Source: an uncultured bacterium
GTDB lineage: Bacteria > Bacillota > Clostridia > Lachnospirales > Lachnospiraceae
Direction: 5' to 3'
DNA: 23,829 nt
NCBI GenBank assembly: GCA_937893485.1
Contig: CALBJL010000034.1
Span: 1-23,829 of the forward strand
The notes below the pieces were generated by a model that saw only the letters and a program-made list of their open reading frames with translations, was not told the origin of the DNA and searched no databases. Below, in pieces: positions 7,244 through 14,419 of this stretch. Every line of letters begins with the position of its first letter. Within the stretch, counting starts at the first letter, position 1. The translations under genes were made by a program, and so were the position numbers.

Positions 7244-7294
7244 TATCCTACCAATTCTGTTAGGATAGTATCATCTTAAAAGGACTAATGTCAA
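7244..7294 (-). promoter_or_regulatory. Promoter with operator-like dyad before the broken signal peptidase gene
   Basis: On the minus strand, consensus TTGACA (7289-7294) is 18 bases from TACTAT (7265-7270). A dyad TATCCTA-N10-TAGGATA (7244-7250 and 7261-7267) overlaps the -10 and the expected start, where a repressor would block transcription. Downstream genes are the broken peptidase gene and probably the chemotaxis receptor. Confidence 0.6.
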
Positions 7295-7422
7295 TCTTGT
7301 TTTGGAAAATAATTACAATTCAGCTTTTTGCCTACTGATATTTTGATTTTGCAAATATCATTATTCAAAATGCACAAAAGAAAACCCCACTTTTTGTGAC
7401 ATATTTCGAATTCTGTCGCAAT

Positions 7423-7893
7423 TCATTTTTCTGCTCTCCCGCCTCGCTCCTCCTCTCCACCCGCATTATGCAAACGTCCACGTTCCATTCCCGTTGCAAG
7501 CCCTCTCTCCAAACCTTTCGTAAGCCCCTGCTCCAATCCCTGTTGCCATGCCTGACTGCTCGCCGCTTCACGCTCCAGTTCCAGTTGTCGTTCAAATGTG
7601 TAATCCAGCTGCATTACCTTCGTCACCTCCGACCGGTTCTCAATTAAGAAATCCTTTAAAATATCTTCTCGGATACACTGGTCAATCGCCTGATTGATGG
7701 CTTTTCCCAAATCCTCATATCCGTTTTCCTTAAAATTCTTTCTTACCAGTTCCACAAAATATGTATATTCCCGCAAAGTCGGGCATTTTTCCATGATCTC
7801 TGTGTTGTTGCCCGGATTGATGTTATAGACCTTGCAGATCAGTTCAATCTGCGGATTGTCCACTTGCCACTCAAAACCGCATGTTTTCCGGTT
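7423..7893 (-). pseudogene. C-terminal remnant of an Rpn family nuclease/transposase gene
   Basis: The frame carries the C-terminal half of Rpn (recombination-promoting nuclease, PD-(D/E)XK) proteins: Y-N-I-N-P-G-N-N-x-E-I-M-E-K-C, a helical middle and the characteristic glycine-spaced tail Q-G-L-E-Q-G-L-T-K-G-L-E-R-G-L. The nuclease half is absent; the sequence begins right after the uup stop codon and stays in the uup frame. There is no usable ribosome binding site, only a GTG at 7863. A deletion that joined the 3' end of uup to the middle of an Rpn gene would give this. Confidence 0.7.
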
Positions 7894-9753
7894 CTATTCC
7901 ATCTTCCGCGCCAGTTCCTCTAAATACTCCCAGCGATCCAGTTTTTCCTCAAGCAGTTGTTCGGTGTTTTCTTTTTCCTCGAGCAGCTCGCGCAGCTTCG
8001 CCGCATTCGTGGCATTCGCCGCCATCTCGTTGTCAATATCCTCTAGCTTCTGCTCAAGTGCCGCGATATCGTCCTCAATCGTTTCATATTCCCGCTGCTC
8101 CTTGTAGCTGAACTTCACCTTTGCCGCATGTGTGCGACCCTGCCGCTCACGTTCCTGCGCACGGGTCAACGTTTCACTGGATGTTTCAACCGTCTGGGCG
8201 GCAGGCGCTTTTCCGGCAAATGCTTCTGCGGACTGCGCCTGCTCCACCTCACGCACCAGTGCATACTCACTGTAGTTGCCCTCAAACTGACGAATCCCAT
8301 TCTCCTCAAACGCAAACAACCGTCTGGTCACACGATCCAGAAAATAACGGTCATGCGAAACCACGATCACGATACCGTCAAAATGATCCAGATAATCCTC
8401 TAAAATCGTCAAGGTCCGAATGTCCAGATCATTTGTTGGCTCATCCAGAATCAGCACATTCGGAGCCTCCATCAATACACGCAGCAGATTCAGGCGCTTT
8501 TTCTCCCCGCCCGACAGCTTCTCGATGCGCGCATACTGCTCCTGCGGCGGAAACAAAAATTTGTCCAGCATCGCCGATGCGGAGATCAGCCCGTTCTCCG
8601 TGCGTACATATTCTGCGGTATCACGAATATAGTCGATCACGCGCGCCTGCGGATTCATATATGCAATCCCCTTCGACGGATCATTTTCCCATTCCTGCGA
8701 ATAATAACCGATCTTTACGGTCTGTCCTACCACGACTTGACCGCTATCCGGCTGAACCAGCCCGGCGATCAGCTTCATCATCGTCGTTTTGCCGCAGCCG
8801 TTCTCACCGATAAAACCGATGCGGTCTCCCTTGAGAAAAATATAACTGAAATCCGTAAACAGCGGATGATCGTACGCCTTGCTCACCTGATGCAGCTCCA
8901 CAGTCGTCCGCCCCAGACGGCTTGAAATCGACGACAGCTCCACACTGCCATCCCGCACCGGCGCATGTCGGTTTTTCAGCTCCTCATAACGCTCCAGTCT
9001 GGCTTTCTGCTTTGTCGTGCGCGCTCTGGCACCTCTTTTCACCCATTCCAGTTCGACGCGCAGAATAGACTGACGCTTACGCTCCCCCGCATCCTCCATC
9101 TGCTCACGCGCCTCTTTCAGCTCCAAAAAACCGGCATAATTGGCATCATAGCTGTACATCTGACCTTTATCAATCTCCACAATGCGGTTGACAACGCTAT
9201 CCAGAAAATAGCGGTCATGTGTAACCAGAACGAGTGCACCTTTGTAGCTCTTTAAGTAATCTTCAAGCCACTGCGCCGTTTTGCTGTCCAGATGGTTTGT
9301 CGGCTCATCCATGATCAAAATATCCGCTTCACTGAGCAGTGTCGCCACAATCGCCACACGCTTTTTCAATCCGCCGGAAAGCACCTGTACGTTCTGATCC
9401 ACATCCGTGATGCCGAGTTCCGCCAACATCTGCTTCGCTTTCGCCTCTAAAGTAAAATGATCTGTAAAATGTTCCGTATTCTGCGCATCCAGCGCCGCTT
9501 CCAACACGGTCATATGTTCATCAAACACCGGCTGCTGGGGCAGCATGCGCACTACCACGTGATTCGCTCTCACAATCCGCCCGCCATCCGGCTCCTCCTC
9601 ACCTGCCATCATGCGAAGCAGTGTGGATTTTCCGGTGCCGTTAATGCCAATGACACCTACCTTTTCCCCCTCCTGTAAATAGAAGGAAGCCTGGTCGAAC
9701 AGTCTGCGCTCGGAATAGTTTTTTTCAATGTTTTCTAAAGTCAGGATATTCAT
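7894..9753 (-). CDS. uup: ABC-F family ATPase Uup
   Basis: A 619-residue soluble protein with two ABC ATPase domains and no membrane segments. First domain: Walker A G36-I-N-G-T-G-K-S-T44, signature L-S-G-G 125-128, Walker B to E150, switch His about 179. Second domain: Walker A G316-E-N-G-C-G-K-T-T324, signature L-S-G-G-E 413-417, Walker B to E438. The interdomain linker carries the basic R-A-R-T-T-K-Q-K-A-R stretch. The C-terminal coiled coil (about 550-619) ends in L-D-R-W-E-Y-L-E, very close to E. coli Uup (F-E-R-W-E-Y-L-E), and separates it from EttA and antibiotic-resistance ABC-F proteins. ABC-F proteins act on ribosomes; Uup also affects precise excision of transposons. AGAGG about 5 bases upstream supports the start. 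Confidence 0.88.
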   Translation of the reverse strand: MNILTLENIEKNYSERRLFDQASFYLQEGEKVGVIGINGTGKSTLLRMMAGEEEPDGGRIVRANHVVVRMLPQQPVFDEHMTVLEAALDAQNTEHFTDHFTLEAKAKQMLAELGITDVDQNVQVLSGGLKKRVAIVATLLSEADILIMDEPTNHLDSKTAQWLEDYLKSYKGALVLVTHDRYFLDSVVNRIVEIDKGQMYSYDANYAGFLELKEAREQMEDAGERKRQSILRVELEWVKRGARARTTKQKARLERYEELKNRHAPVRDGSVELSSISSRLGRTTVELHQVSKAYDHPLFTDFSYIFLKGDRIGFIGENGCGKTTMMKLIAGLVQPDSGQVVVGQTVKIGYYSQEWENDPSKGIAYMNPQARVIDYIRDTAEYVRTENGLISASAMLDKFLFPPQEQYARIEKLSGGEKKRLNLLRVLMEAPNVLILDEPTNDLDIRTLTILEDYLDHFDGIVIVVSHDRYFLDRVTRRLFAFEENGIRQFEGNYSEYALVREVEQAQSAEAFAGKAPAAQTVETSSETLTRAQERERQGRTHAAKVKFSYKEQREYETIEDDIAALEQKLEDIDNEMAANATNAAKLRELLEEKENTEQLLEEKLDRWEYLEELARKME

Positions 9754-9803
9754 GTGTACCTCTGTGATGTATGAGTGTTATAAAATCTGCCACATCGTAG
9801 AAC

Positions 9804-9834
9804 GAAAAAAGACTACAGAGAAAACTCTGTAGTC
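9804..9834 (-). terminator. Intrinsic terminator of tRNA-Lys
   Basis: On the minus strand a perfect 10-base stem GACTACAGAG/CTCTGTAGTC with a TTTT loop is followed by six T. It begins 8 bases after the tRNA 3' end and separates the tRNA from uup. Confidence 0.9.
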
Positions 9835-9841
9835 CTTCAAA

Positions 9842-9914
9842 TGCGCCTCCAGGGGTTCGAACCCTGGACACCCTGATTAAGAGTCAGGTGCTCTGCCAGC
9901 TGAGCTAGAGGCGC
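9842..9914 (-). tRNA. tRNA-Lys (anticodon CTT)
   Basis: A complete 73-base cloverleaf reads on the minus strand. The acceptor GCGCCTC pairs with GAGGCGC, the D stem is GCTC/GAGC, and the anticodon stem CCTGA/TCAGG encloses loop CTCTTAA with anticodon CTT (9879-9881). The variable loop is GTGTC, the T arm is CAGGG-TTCGAAC-CCCTG, and the discriminator base is A. CCA is not encoded. It has its own promoter and terminator. Confidence 0.96.
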
Positions 9915-9943
9915 ATGTCTTGCGTTATCTCAACGCAAGACAT
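9915..9943 (-). repeat. Perfect 12-base inverted repeat abutting the tRNA 5' end
   Basis: ATGTCTTGCGTT and AACGCAAGACAT are separated by five bases and fill the whole gap between the -10 box (9944-9949) and tRNA nucleotide 1 (9914). The expected start of transcription falls inside the promoter-proximal arm, so the RNA would keep only part of the stem; the full dyad exists in DNA. It may be a leader hairpin affecting RNase P cleavage or an operator. Confidence 0.75.
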
Positions 9944-9972
9944 AGTATACCTCGTCATTTAAAAAAATGCAA
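9944..9972 (-). promoter_or_regulatory. Promoter of tRNA-Lys
   Basis: On the minus strand TTGCAT (9967-9972) and TATACT (9944-9949) have a 17-base spacer, about 30 bases before tRNA nucleotide 1. Confidence 0.75.
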
Positions 9973-10005
9973 GCCTTTTTTTCATTTTTTTTAAATTTTT
10001 TAAAA

Positions 10006-11397
10006 TTATCCTAAATTTGCAAATAAAGCTGCGATTTCATCCGGACTCATCGTCTTATTCGGATCGGACAAATCCGGCATCACCGGTGCTTCCTCTACCG
10101 GTTCTTCTTCCGGTCCGGACACGATCTCGGTGTCCAGTATTTCCGGCTCACCCGCAAGTTCATCCGGAATGTCCTCGGCGATCTCATCTGCCACAACCTC
10201 AGGCTCTGCACTGGTTTCTCCACCTATATTTGCGAGCAAGGCAGCGATATCCGCCGGGCTCATCATTTTATTCGGATCTGATAGATCCGGCATCGACGCT
10301 GCTTCCTCGGCGATCGGTTCCGGCTCCGGCGGCAGCTCCTCTACAACCGGTTCAGGTTCCGGCTCTGCAAGTTCCTCTGCAGCTTCGGATTCCGGTATCA
10401 GTTCTGTCTCAGGCTCTGCAATTTCATCCGGCTCAGAGATTTCCTCCGGTTCCTCGGAAAACTCCGGCTCAAATTCTGTATCTGCAGCCGGCTCAGAATC
10501 CTCCTCTGCAAGATCCGGTAAATCAGACATATCGGGTAACGGTTCCGGTTCCTCATCCGGATCCGCAAGATTTAACATATCAGGCAGCGGTTCCGGTTCT
10601 TTATCCGGATCCGCAAGATCCGGCATATCTGCAAACGGATCGGGCATGGTCACTTGCGGCTGATCCGACATTGCCTGTGGCTGGGGTGCAGCCATCACGA
10701 CCTGCGGCGATGACATCGCCATCTTGTTTACTGACTGCAGAATCTCATTTTTCAGTCCAAGCTCCATCTCACGCAGCTGACCGGACAACTGGTTTGTCAT
10801 ATTGATCTGTCTCTGGATCAGATCCGCATTCCTGCTCTCTGCCTGTGAAACAGCACTTGATGACACGGCAGTGGACAACTCATCCAGTTTGCCCTCCATC
10901 TGGAAAACAAGATCCAGTAATTTATCATTGGAATTCATCAGCGCATCGGTATGTTCCTTATTTCTGCTGATCGTCACCTTTGCAGTAGCTTTCTGCGCAG
11001 CAATGATTTCATGGAACAGTTCAACGTTTTTATCTTCCATCAGTGATAACTGCTCTGAAATCTCATCAAAATATTTACGGATCAGCAGGTAAGACGCTTT
11101 TTCAGATTTTAAAATGCCCGCGTACTCCTCCTCCTGCTCTGCCTCCTTCTCTGCAACCCGCTTTACTAATGTCGCCAACGACAGATAGGTGAATCCGAGG
11201 ATCGCCAGCCCGGCAACTGCGATCGCAGGCAGCAGACCCGGTACACAGATCATCAGGTACAACTCCACGATGACACACAACATCGCTGCCAACGAAGAAA
11301 ACATGATAACCGAAAGGGACGAATCCTTTTTCTGACCATTTTTCCCCTTCTTGCCAGCCTTTTCCTGCATGTTTGTCTTTTGCAATTCTCTCTCCAT
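10006..11397 (-). CDS. Two-helix membrane protein with coiled coil and Pro/Glu-rich tail bearing FliM-like peptides
   Basis: A 463-residue protein of unknown function. A basic N-terminus (1-26) is followed by two transmembrane helices (about 28-52 and 54-78), a long helical coiled-coil region (about 80-225), and a disordered acidic Pro/Glu/Asp tail (about 250-463). The tail contains short near-repeats (L-P-D-M-x-x-L-A-D-P-D-x-E-P-E-P) and two copies of M-P-D-L-S-D-P-N-K-x-M-S-P-x-x-I-A-A-L, at 369-392 and at the very C-terminus (440-463). The S-P-D-E-I-A-A-L-F part resembles the L-S-Q-x-E-I-D-A-L-L peptide at the start of FliM. GGAGG 5 bases before ATG 11397 fixes the start; an in-frame ATG at 11463 has no such site. 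The early part recalls MotA/TolQ/ExbB-like membrane proteins only loosely. Confidence 0.75.
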   Translation of the reverse strand: MERELQKTNMQEKAGKKGKNGQKKDSSLSVIMFSSLAAMLCVIVELYLMICVPGLLPAIAVAGLAILGFTYLSLATLVKRVAEKEAEQEEEYAGILKSEKASYLLIRKYFDEISEQLSLMEDKNVELFHEIIAAQKATAKVTISRNKEHTDALMNSNDKLLDLVFQMEGKLDELSTAVSSSAVSQAESRNADLIQRQINMTNQLSGQLREMELGLKNEILQSVNKMAMSSPQVVMAAPQPQAMSDQPQVTMPDPFADMPDLADPDKEPEPLPDMLNLADPDEEPEPLPDMSDLPDLAEEDSEPAADTEFEPEFSEEPEEISEPDEIAEPETELIPESEAAEELAEPEPEPVVEELPPEPEPIAEEAASMPDLSDPNKMMSPADIAALLANIGGETSAEPEVVADEIAEDIPDELAGEPEILDTEIVSGPEEEPVEEAPVMPDLSDPNKTMSPDEIAALFANLG

Positions 11398-11441
11398 AAA
11401 TACCTCCATATAAATAGGTAATAATTTTTCAGAATATGGCT

Positions 11442-11557
11442 CTGAACAGTTACAATATACCATATTTTGCTATGTTCTACAAGCCAAACCGTTACTGTTC
11501 ACATTCTCATTATATATTATGTTATGTTACTGTTCACTCGTTCCTCGTTCCAGTAAC
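11442..11557. repeat. GTTACTGTTCAC motif, four full or partial copies
   Basis: GTTACTGTTCAC occurs at 11491-11502 and 11526-11537. An inverted copy with two differences lies at 11442-11453, directly after the -10 box, and an inverted core CAGTAAC at 11551-11557. The first two sites bracket the promoter of the acidic-tail gene. This arrangement suits binding of a regulator, although no candidate regulator is obvious nearby. Confidence 0.5.
11454..11482 (-). promoter_or_regulatory. Promoter of the acidic-tail membrane protein
   Basis: On the minus strand TTGTAG (11477-11482) and TATATT (11454-11459) are 17 bases apart, about 57 bases before the chosen start codon. Confidence 0.5.
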
Positions 11558-11629
11558 TATATTATTTATTTAATTTATAGATACCTGCAAAAAAAGAATA
11601 TATATTTTAATGCAATACCTTTTAACTTA

Positions 11630-11670
11630 TGCTATAATTGGTATGATACTTTAAATCATCGATTTAAAGT
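11630..11670 (+). promoter_or_regulatory. Extended -10 promoter and 10-base dyad before the shikimate kinase fusion gene
   Basis: TGCTATAAT (11630-11638) is an extended -10 with only a poor -35. Ten bases after it a perfect dyad, ACTTTAAATC-ATC-GATTTAAAGT (11648-11670), covers about +4 to +26 of the transcript, ahead of the AAGGAG site. It looks like a repressor site or an RNA hairpin in the leader. Confidence 0.6.
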
Positions 11671-11693
11671 GATAAAGCAAAGGAGAAAAACAC

Positions 11694-12479
11694 ATGAACC
11701 AGTTAGAAATATTGAGAGAAAACTTAGGACAGTGCGATGAGATCATCCTTGACGCACTCCTCATGAGAAACCGCATCGTCGAGGACATCATGTCCTACAA
11801 GGAGGCGCATGAACTTCCGATCATCCAGCCGGAACAGGAAGCCAGACAGCAGGACTGGTTAAATGGTCGTATAGATGGAAAAAGACATAAAAAAGAGATT
11901 ATAGATGTCTTTTCAAGCATTACACACAACAGTAAACGGATTCAGGCTAGAAACCTGTTCAACTATAACATCTTCCTGATCGGCTTCATGGGTGCCGGAA
12001 AGAGCACGATCTCCGATTACCTGAGCACGATGCTCGCGATGGATGTTGTAGAAATGGATCAGATCATCGCCCAGAGACAGGGCATGAGTATTTCCGATAT
12101 TTTTGAGACCTACGGCGAGCAGTATTTCCGTGATCTGGAGACAAACCTCCTGATCGAGATGCAGTCCAAGTCCAATGTCGTTGTTTCCTGCGGTGGCGGA
12201 ACACCGATGAGAGAATGCAATGTCATAGAAATGAAGAAAAACGGTCACGTAGTGCTGCTTACCGCCAAGCCGGAGACGATCCTCGACCGCGTCAAAGACA
12301 ACCACGACCGTCCGCTGATCGAAAACAACAAAACGGTTCCGTTTATCGCTGACCTGATGGAGAAGCGCCGCGAAAAATACGAGGCTGCTGCCGATATCGT
12401 GATCGAGACAGACAACAAGAGCGCTCTTGACATCTGCGAGGAAATGATCCACAGACTCCGCGCTCTTGATCAGAACTAG
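11694..12479 (+). CDS. aroK: Chorismate mutase - shikimate kinase fusion
   Basis: A 261-residue bifunctional enzyme of aromatic amino acid synthesis. Residues 1-85 are an AroQ-type chorismate mutase (chorismate to prephenate): R8, R25, K36, E49 and Q84 align with E. coli R11, R28, K39, E52 and Q88, while the positions of D48 and R51 are Gln here. Residues 90-261 are shikimate kinase (ATP-dependent 3-phosphorylation of shikimate): Walker A G97-F-M-G-A-G-K-S-T105, D122, the G-E-x-x-F-R box with R146, G-G-G 167-169, and the lid R206. AAGGAG 8 bases upstream supports the start. The fusion joins two non-consecutive steps of one pathway and is known in Clostridia. Its stop codon abuts the stop of the convergent LysR gene with no gap. 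Confidence 0.92.
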   Translation: MNQLEILRENLGQCDEIILDALLMRNRIVEDIMSYKEAHELPIIQPEQEARQQDWLNGRIDGKRHKKEIIDVFSSITHNSKRIQARNLFNYNIFLIGFMGAGKSTISDYLSTMLAMDVVEMDQIIAQRQGMSISDIFETYGEQYFRDLETNLLIEMQSKSNVVVSCGGGTPMRECNVIEMKKNGHVVLLTAKPETILDRVKDNHDRPLIENNKTVPFIADLMEKRREKYEAAADIVIETDNKSALDICEEMIHRLRALDQN

Positions 12480-13394
12480 TCACGTATCGATTTTTTTATA
12501 AAACAGGTCTTCTCGCGTCTGTGCAATCACAAACTTTTTGAACTCCTCTACCACAGGTGGATGATAGACATCCTTTAACATAGCCATATAGAAGCGTCTC
12601 TGCCATGCCGGAGACACGAGTGACAGTATTTTTACATCCAGAGAATGAAGAATCGGAATATCAGGCGCAATGGCGATGCCAAACCCATTGGCGACAAATC
12701 CCGCTGCGACCTGATCCTCTTCAATCTCATAAGAAACCTCCGGATATGCGTTGATCTGCGCAAACAGCTCATCTATGATATGCCGCAGTCCGCTCCGTTT
12801 CTTAAATATGATCTGCTTATAGGGAAGCGTCTCCGTGAGATGGACTTCCTCTTTTTCTGCCAGCGGATGATCCGGCGGCACGATCACGACCAGATCCTGT
12901 TTCGCCACAGGAATAAACTCAATCAGCGGCTCATCGTCAAATTTCGAGCAAAACCCGATATCATACTTCTTTTCCTTGAGTCCCGTCAAAATATCACCGG
13001 TCAGCACCCGGTCGCAATACAGGTTAAAATCGATCTGCTTTCCCGCATTTTCATTCAAAAAGCCCCGGATCAGCTTTGGAACCACATCCGTACCGAGCGT
13101 GCGCAAAAACGCAATGTCGATCTGTCCCTCTCCTCTTCCGGCGAGCTTTAACGAATTGACCGACGCATCCAGTCTCGTGAGAATATCCTGCGCATCGGCA
13201 AAAAAGACTTTGCCGTATTTTGTCAGGCTCACATTTCGTCCGTTTTTTTCGAACAGCTTTACACCCAGCTCTTCCTCCATCGCATAGATCGCGTGGCTGA
13301 GCGTCGGCTGTGTGATCGCCAGCATATCTGCCGCCTTTGTATAATGCTCGATCTCCGCCAGTGTGACGAAATACCGCAAATGATATAAATTCAT
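12480..13394 (-). CDS. LysR family regulator, probable activator of the shikimate/quinate operon
   Basis: A 304-residue LysR-type regulator. The N-terminal winged helix (1-60) has the usual L-R-Y-F-V-T-L-A-E, A-A-D-M-L-x-I-T-Q-P-T-L-S and L-G-V-K-L-F-E-K features; a linker helix and a periplasmic-binding-like effector domain (about 90-300) follow. LysR proteins usually control the divergent neighbour with a pathway intermediate as coinducer. Here that neighbour is the operon starting at 13559, and a T-N11-A site lies between the two promoters. Shikimate, quinate or a dehydro form is the logical effector, which is inference. GGGGGA lies about 11 bases before the ATG. Confidence 0.9.
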   Translation of the reverse strand: MNLYHLRYFVTLAEIEHYTKAADMLAITQPTLSHAIYAMEEELGVKLFEKNGRNVSLTKYGKVFFADAQDILTRLDASVNSLKLAGRGEGQIDIAFLRTLGTDVVPKLIRGFLNENAGKQIDFNLYCDRVLTGDILTGLKEKKYDIGFCSKFDDEPLIEFIPVAKQDLVVIVPPDHPLAEKEEVHLTETLPYKQIIFKKRSGLRHIIDELFAQINAYPEVSYEIEEDQVAAGFVANGFGIAIAPDIPILHSLDVKILSLVSPAWQRRFYMAMLKDVYHPPVVEEFKKFVIAQTREDLFYKKIDT

Positions 13395-13421
13395 GCCTGT
13401 TCATCCCCCTTGTATGTGGCA

Positions 13422-13430
13422 AGTATACCA
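13422..13430 (-). promoter_or_regulatory. Extended -10 of the LysR gene
   Basis: TGGTATACT on the minus strand is an extended -10; no good -35 is visible 17 bases upstream. The T-N11-A site lies immediately upstream, so the regulator could repress its own gene, as is usual for LysR proteins. Confidence 0.5.
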
Positions 13431-13436
13431 TAATAT

Positions 13437-13451
13437 ATTGATAAAATCTAT
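13437..13451. promoter_or_regulatory. Candidate LysR binding site (T-N11-A dyad)
   Basis: ATTGATAAAATCTAT is an imperfect 15-base palindrome with T13438-N11-A13450, the classical LysR box form. A further ATCAAT at 13468-13473 is the inverse of its left half and lies just beside the -35 of the forward promoter, where an activator would bind. Confidence 0.45.
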
Positions 13452-13473
13452 GAATTAAGCGGATTCAATCAAT

Positions 13474-13502
13474 TTGTTTTATTTTTAACAAGGTCTTATA
13501 AT
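13474..13502 (+). promoter_or_regulatory. Promoter of the shikimate/quinate operon
   Basis: TATAAT (13497-13502) is perfect, while the -35 TTGTTT (13474-13479) at 17 bases is poor, as expected for a promoter needing an activator. It lies 57 bases before the first start codon. Confidence 0.6.
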
Positions 13503-13558
13503 ATGTGAAAAGCAACAAAAATATACAAAATGCGAACTAATTTTTGGGAGGATTTAAC

Positions 13559-14398
13559 ATGTCAAAAGAATTTCCTATTACTATCAGTTCCTGGACACTG
13601 GGCGATCAGTGCAAATTCGAGGACCGTGTAAAGGCTGCAAAGGAAGCCGGCTACGAGGGAATCGGTCTCCGCGCAGAGACTTACGTGGATGCATTGAATG
13701 AGGGTCTGTTTGATCAAGACATTCTCGACATCCTCAAAAAGTATGATATGAAAGTTACCGAGGTAGAATATATCGTACAGTGGGCAGAGGATCAGCGCTC
13801 CTATGAGCAGAAGTACAAAGAGCAGCTTTGCTTCCATATGTGTGAGCTGTTCGGTGTCGCACAGATCAACTGCGGACTGATGGAAAACTACTCCGTTGAA
13901 CATACCGCTCAGAAGTTAAAGGAGCTCTGCCACAGAGCAGGCAAGTACATCATCGGCGTAGAGCCGATGCCCTACAGCGGAATTCCCGATATGAAAAAGG
14001 GATGGGCAGTCGTAAAGGCAGCCGATTGTGAGAATGCAAAGCTGATTCTCGATACATGGCACTGGGTGAGAGCAAACCAGCCCGTAGACATTTCCGTACT
14101 CGATGGCATCCCCGCAGACAAGATCGTATCTATTCAGATCAACGACGTATGGGATCGCCCGTATGCAAAGAGCATCTTGAGAGACGAGTCCATGCATGAC
14201 CGCCTTGCACCGGGAACCGGAATCGGATCTACCGTTCCTTTTGTCAGGATGATCAAAGAAAAAGGCATCAAACCGAACGCAATCGGTGTAGAGGTCATCA
14301 GCGACGCCAACCTCGAAAAAGGCATTGAATACGCCGCAAAGCATACCTATGAAAACACGAAAAAGGTTCTGGAAGAAGCATGGCCGGAAGTCCTTTAA
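13559..14398 (+). CDS. Sugar phosphate isomerase/epimerase family protein; possible 3-dehydroshikimate dehydratase
   Basis: A 279-residue TIM-barrel protein of the AP endonuclease 2/xylose isomerase-like group. Likely metal ligands are visible at the ends of barrel strands: E135 (V-E-P-M-P), D165 and H168 (L-D-T-W-H-W), Q193 or D196 (I-Q-I-N-D-V) and E245 (V-E-V), plus R-L-A-P-G-T-G at 215-221. This superfamily includes metal-dependent 3-dehydroshikimate dehydratases of the AsbF/QuiC type. With a shikimate dehydrogenase in the same operon, that reaction or an isomerisation of dehydroshikimate is the leading idea, but the sequence alone does not settle it. GGGAGG 7 bases before ATG 13559 fixes the start, and the next gene begins 21 bases after the stop. 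Confidence 0.75.
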   Translation: MSKEFPITISSWTLGDQCKFEDRVKAAKEAGYEGIGLRAETYVDALNEGLFDQDILDILKKYDMKVTEVEYIVQWAEDQRSYEQKYKEQLCFHMCELFGVAQINCGLMENYSVEHTAQKLKELCHRAGKYIIGVEPMPYSGIPDMKKGWAVVKAADCENAKLILDTWHWVRANQPVDISVLDGIPADKIVSIQINDVWDRPYAKSILRDESMHDRLAPGTGIGSTVPFVRMIKEKGIKPNAIGVEVISDANLEKGIEYAAKHTYENTKKVLEEAWPEVL

Positions 14399-14419
14399 TC
14401 TGGAAAAGGAGAAAGTAAC

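Noticed and set aside
7365..7400. CACAAAA...TTTTGTG inverted repeat as a terminator or element end
   Set aside because: Only seven base pairs with a 12-base loop and no clear T tract after it; no transposase or target duplication seen.
9842..9943. Integration (att) site at tRNA-Lys
   Set aside because: No integrase gene nearby and no repeated tRNA 3' end elsewhere in the window.
10130..10663. Long Ser/Gly-rich frame on the plus strand
   Set aside because: It is the complement of the Pro/Glu-rich tail coding sequence, whose GC-skewed repeats keep other frames open; no start signal.
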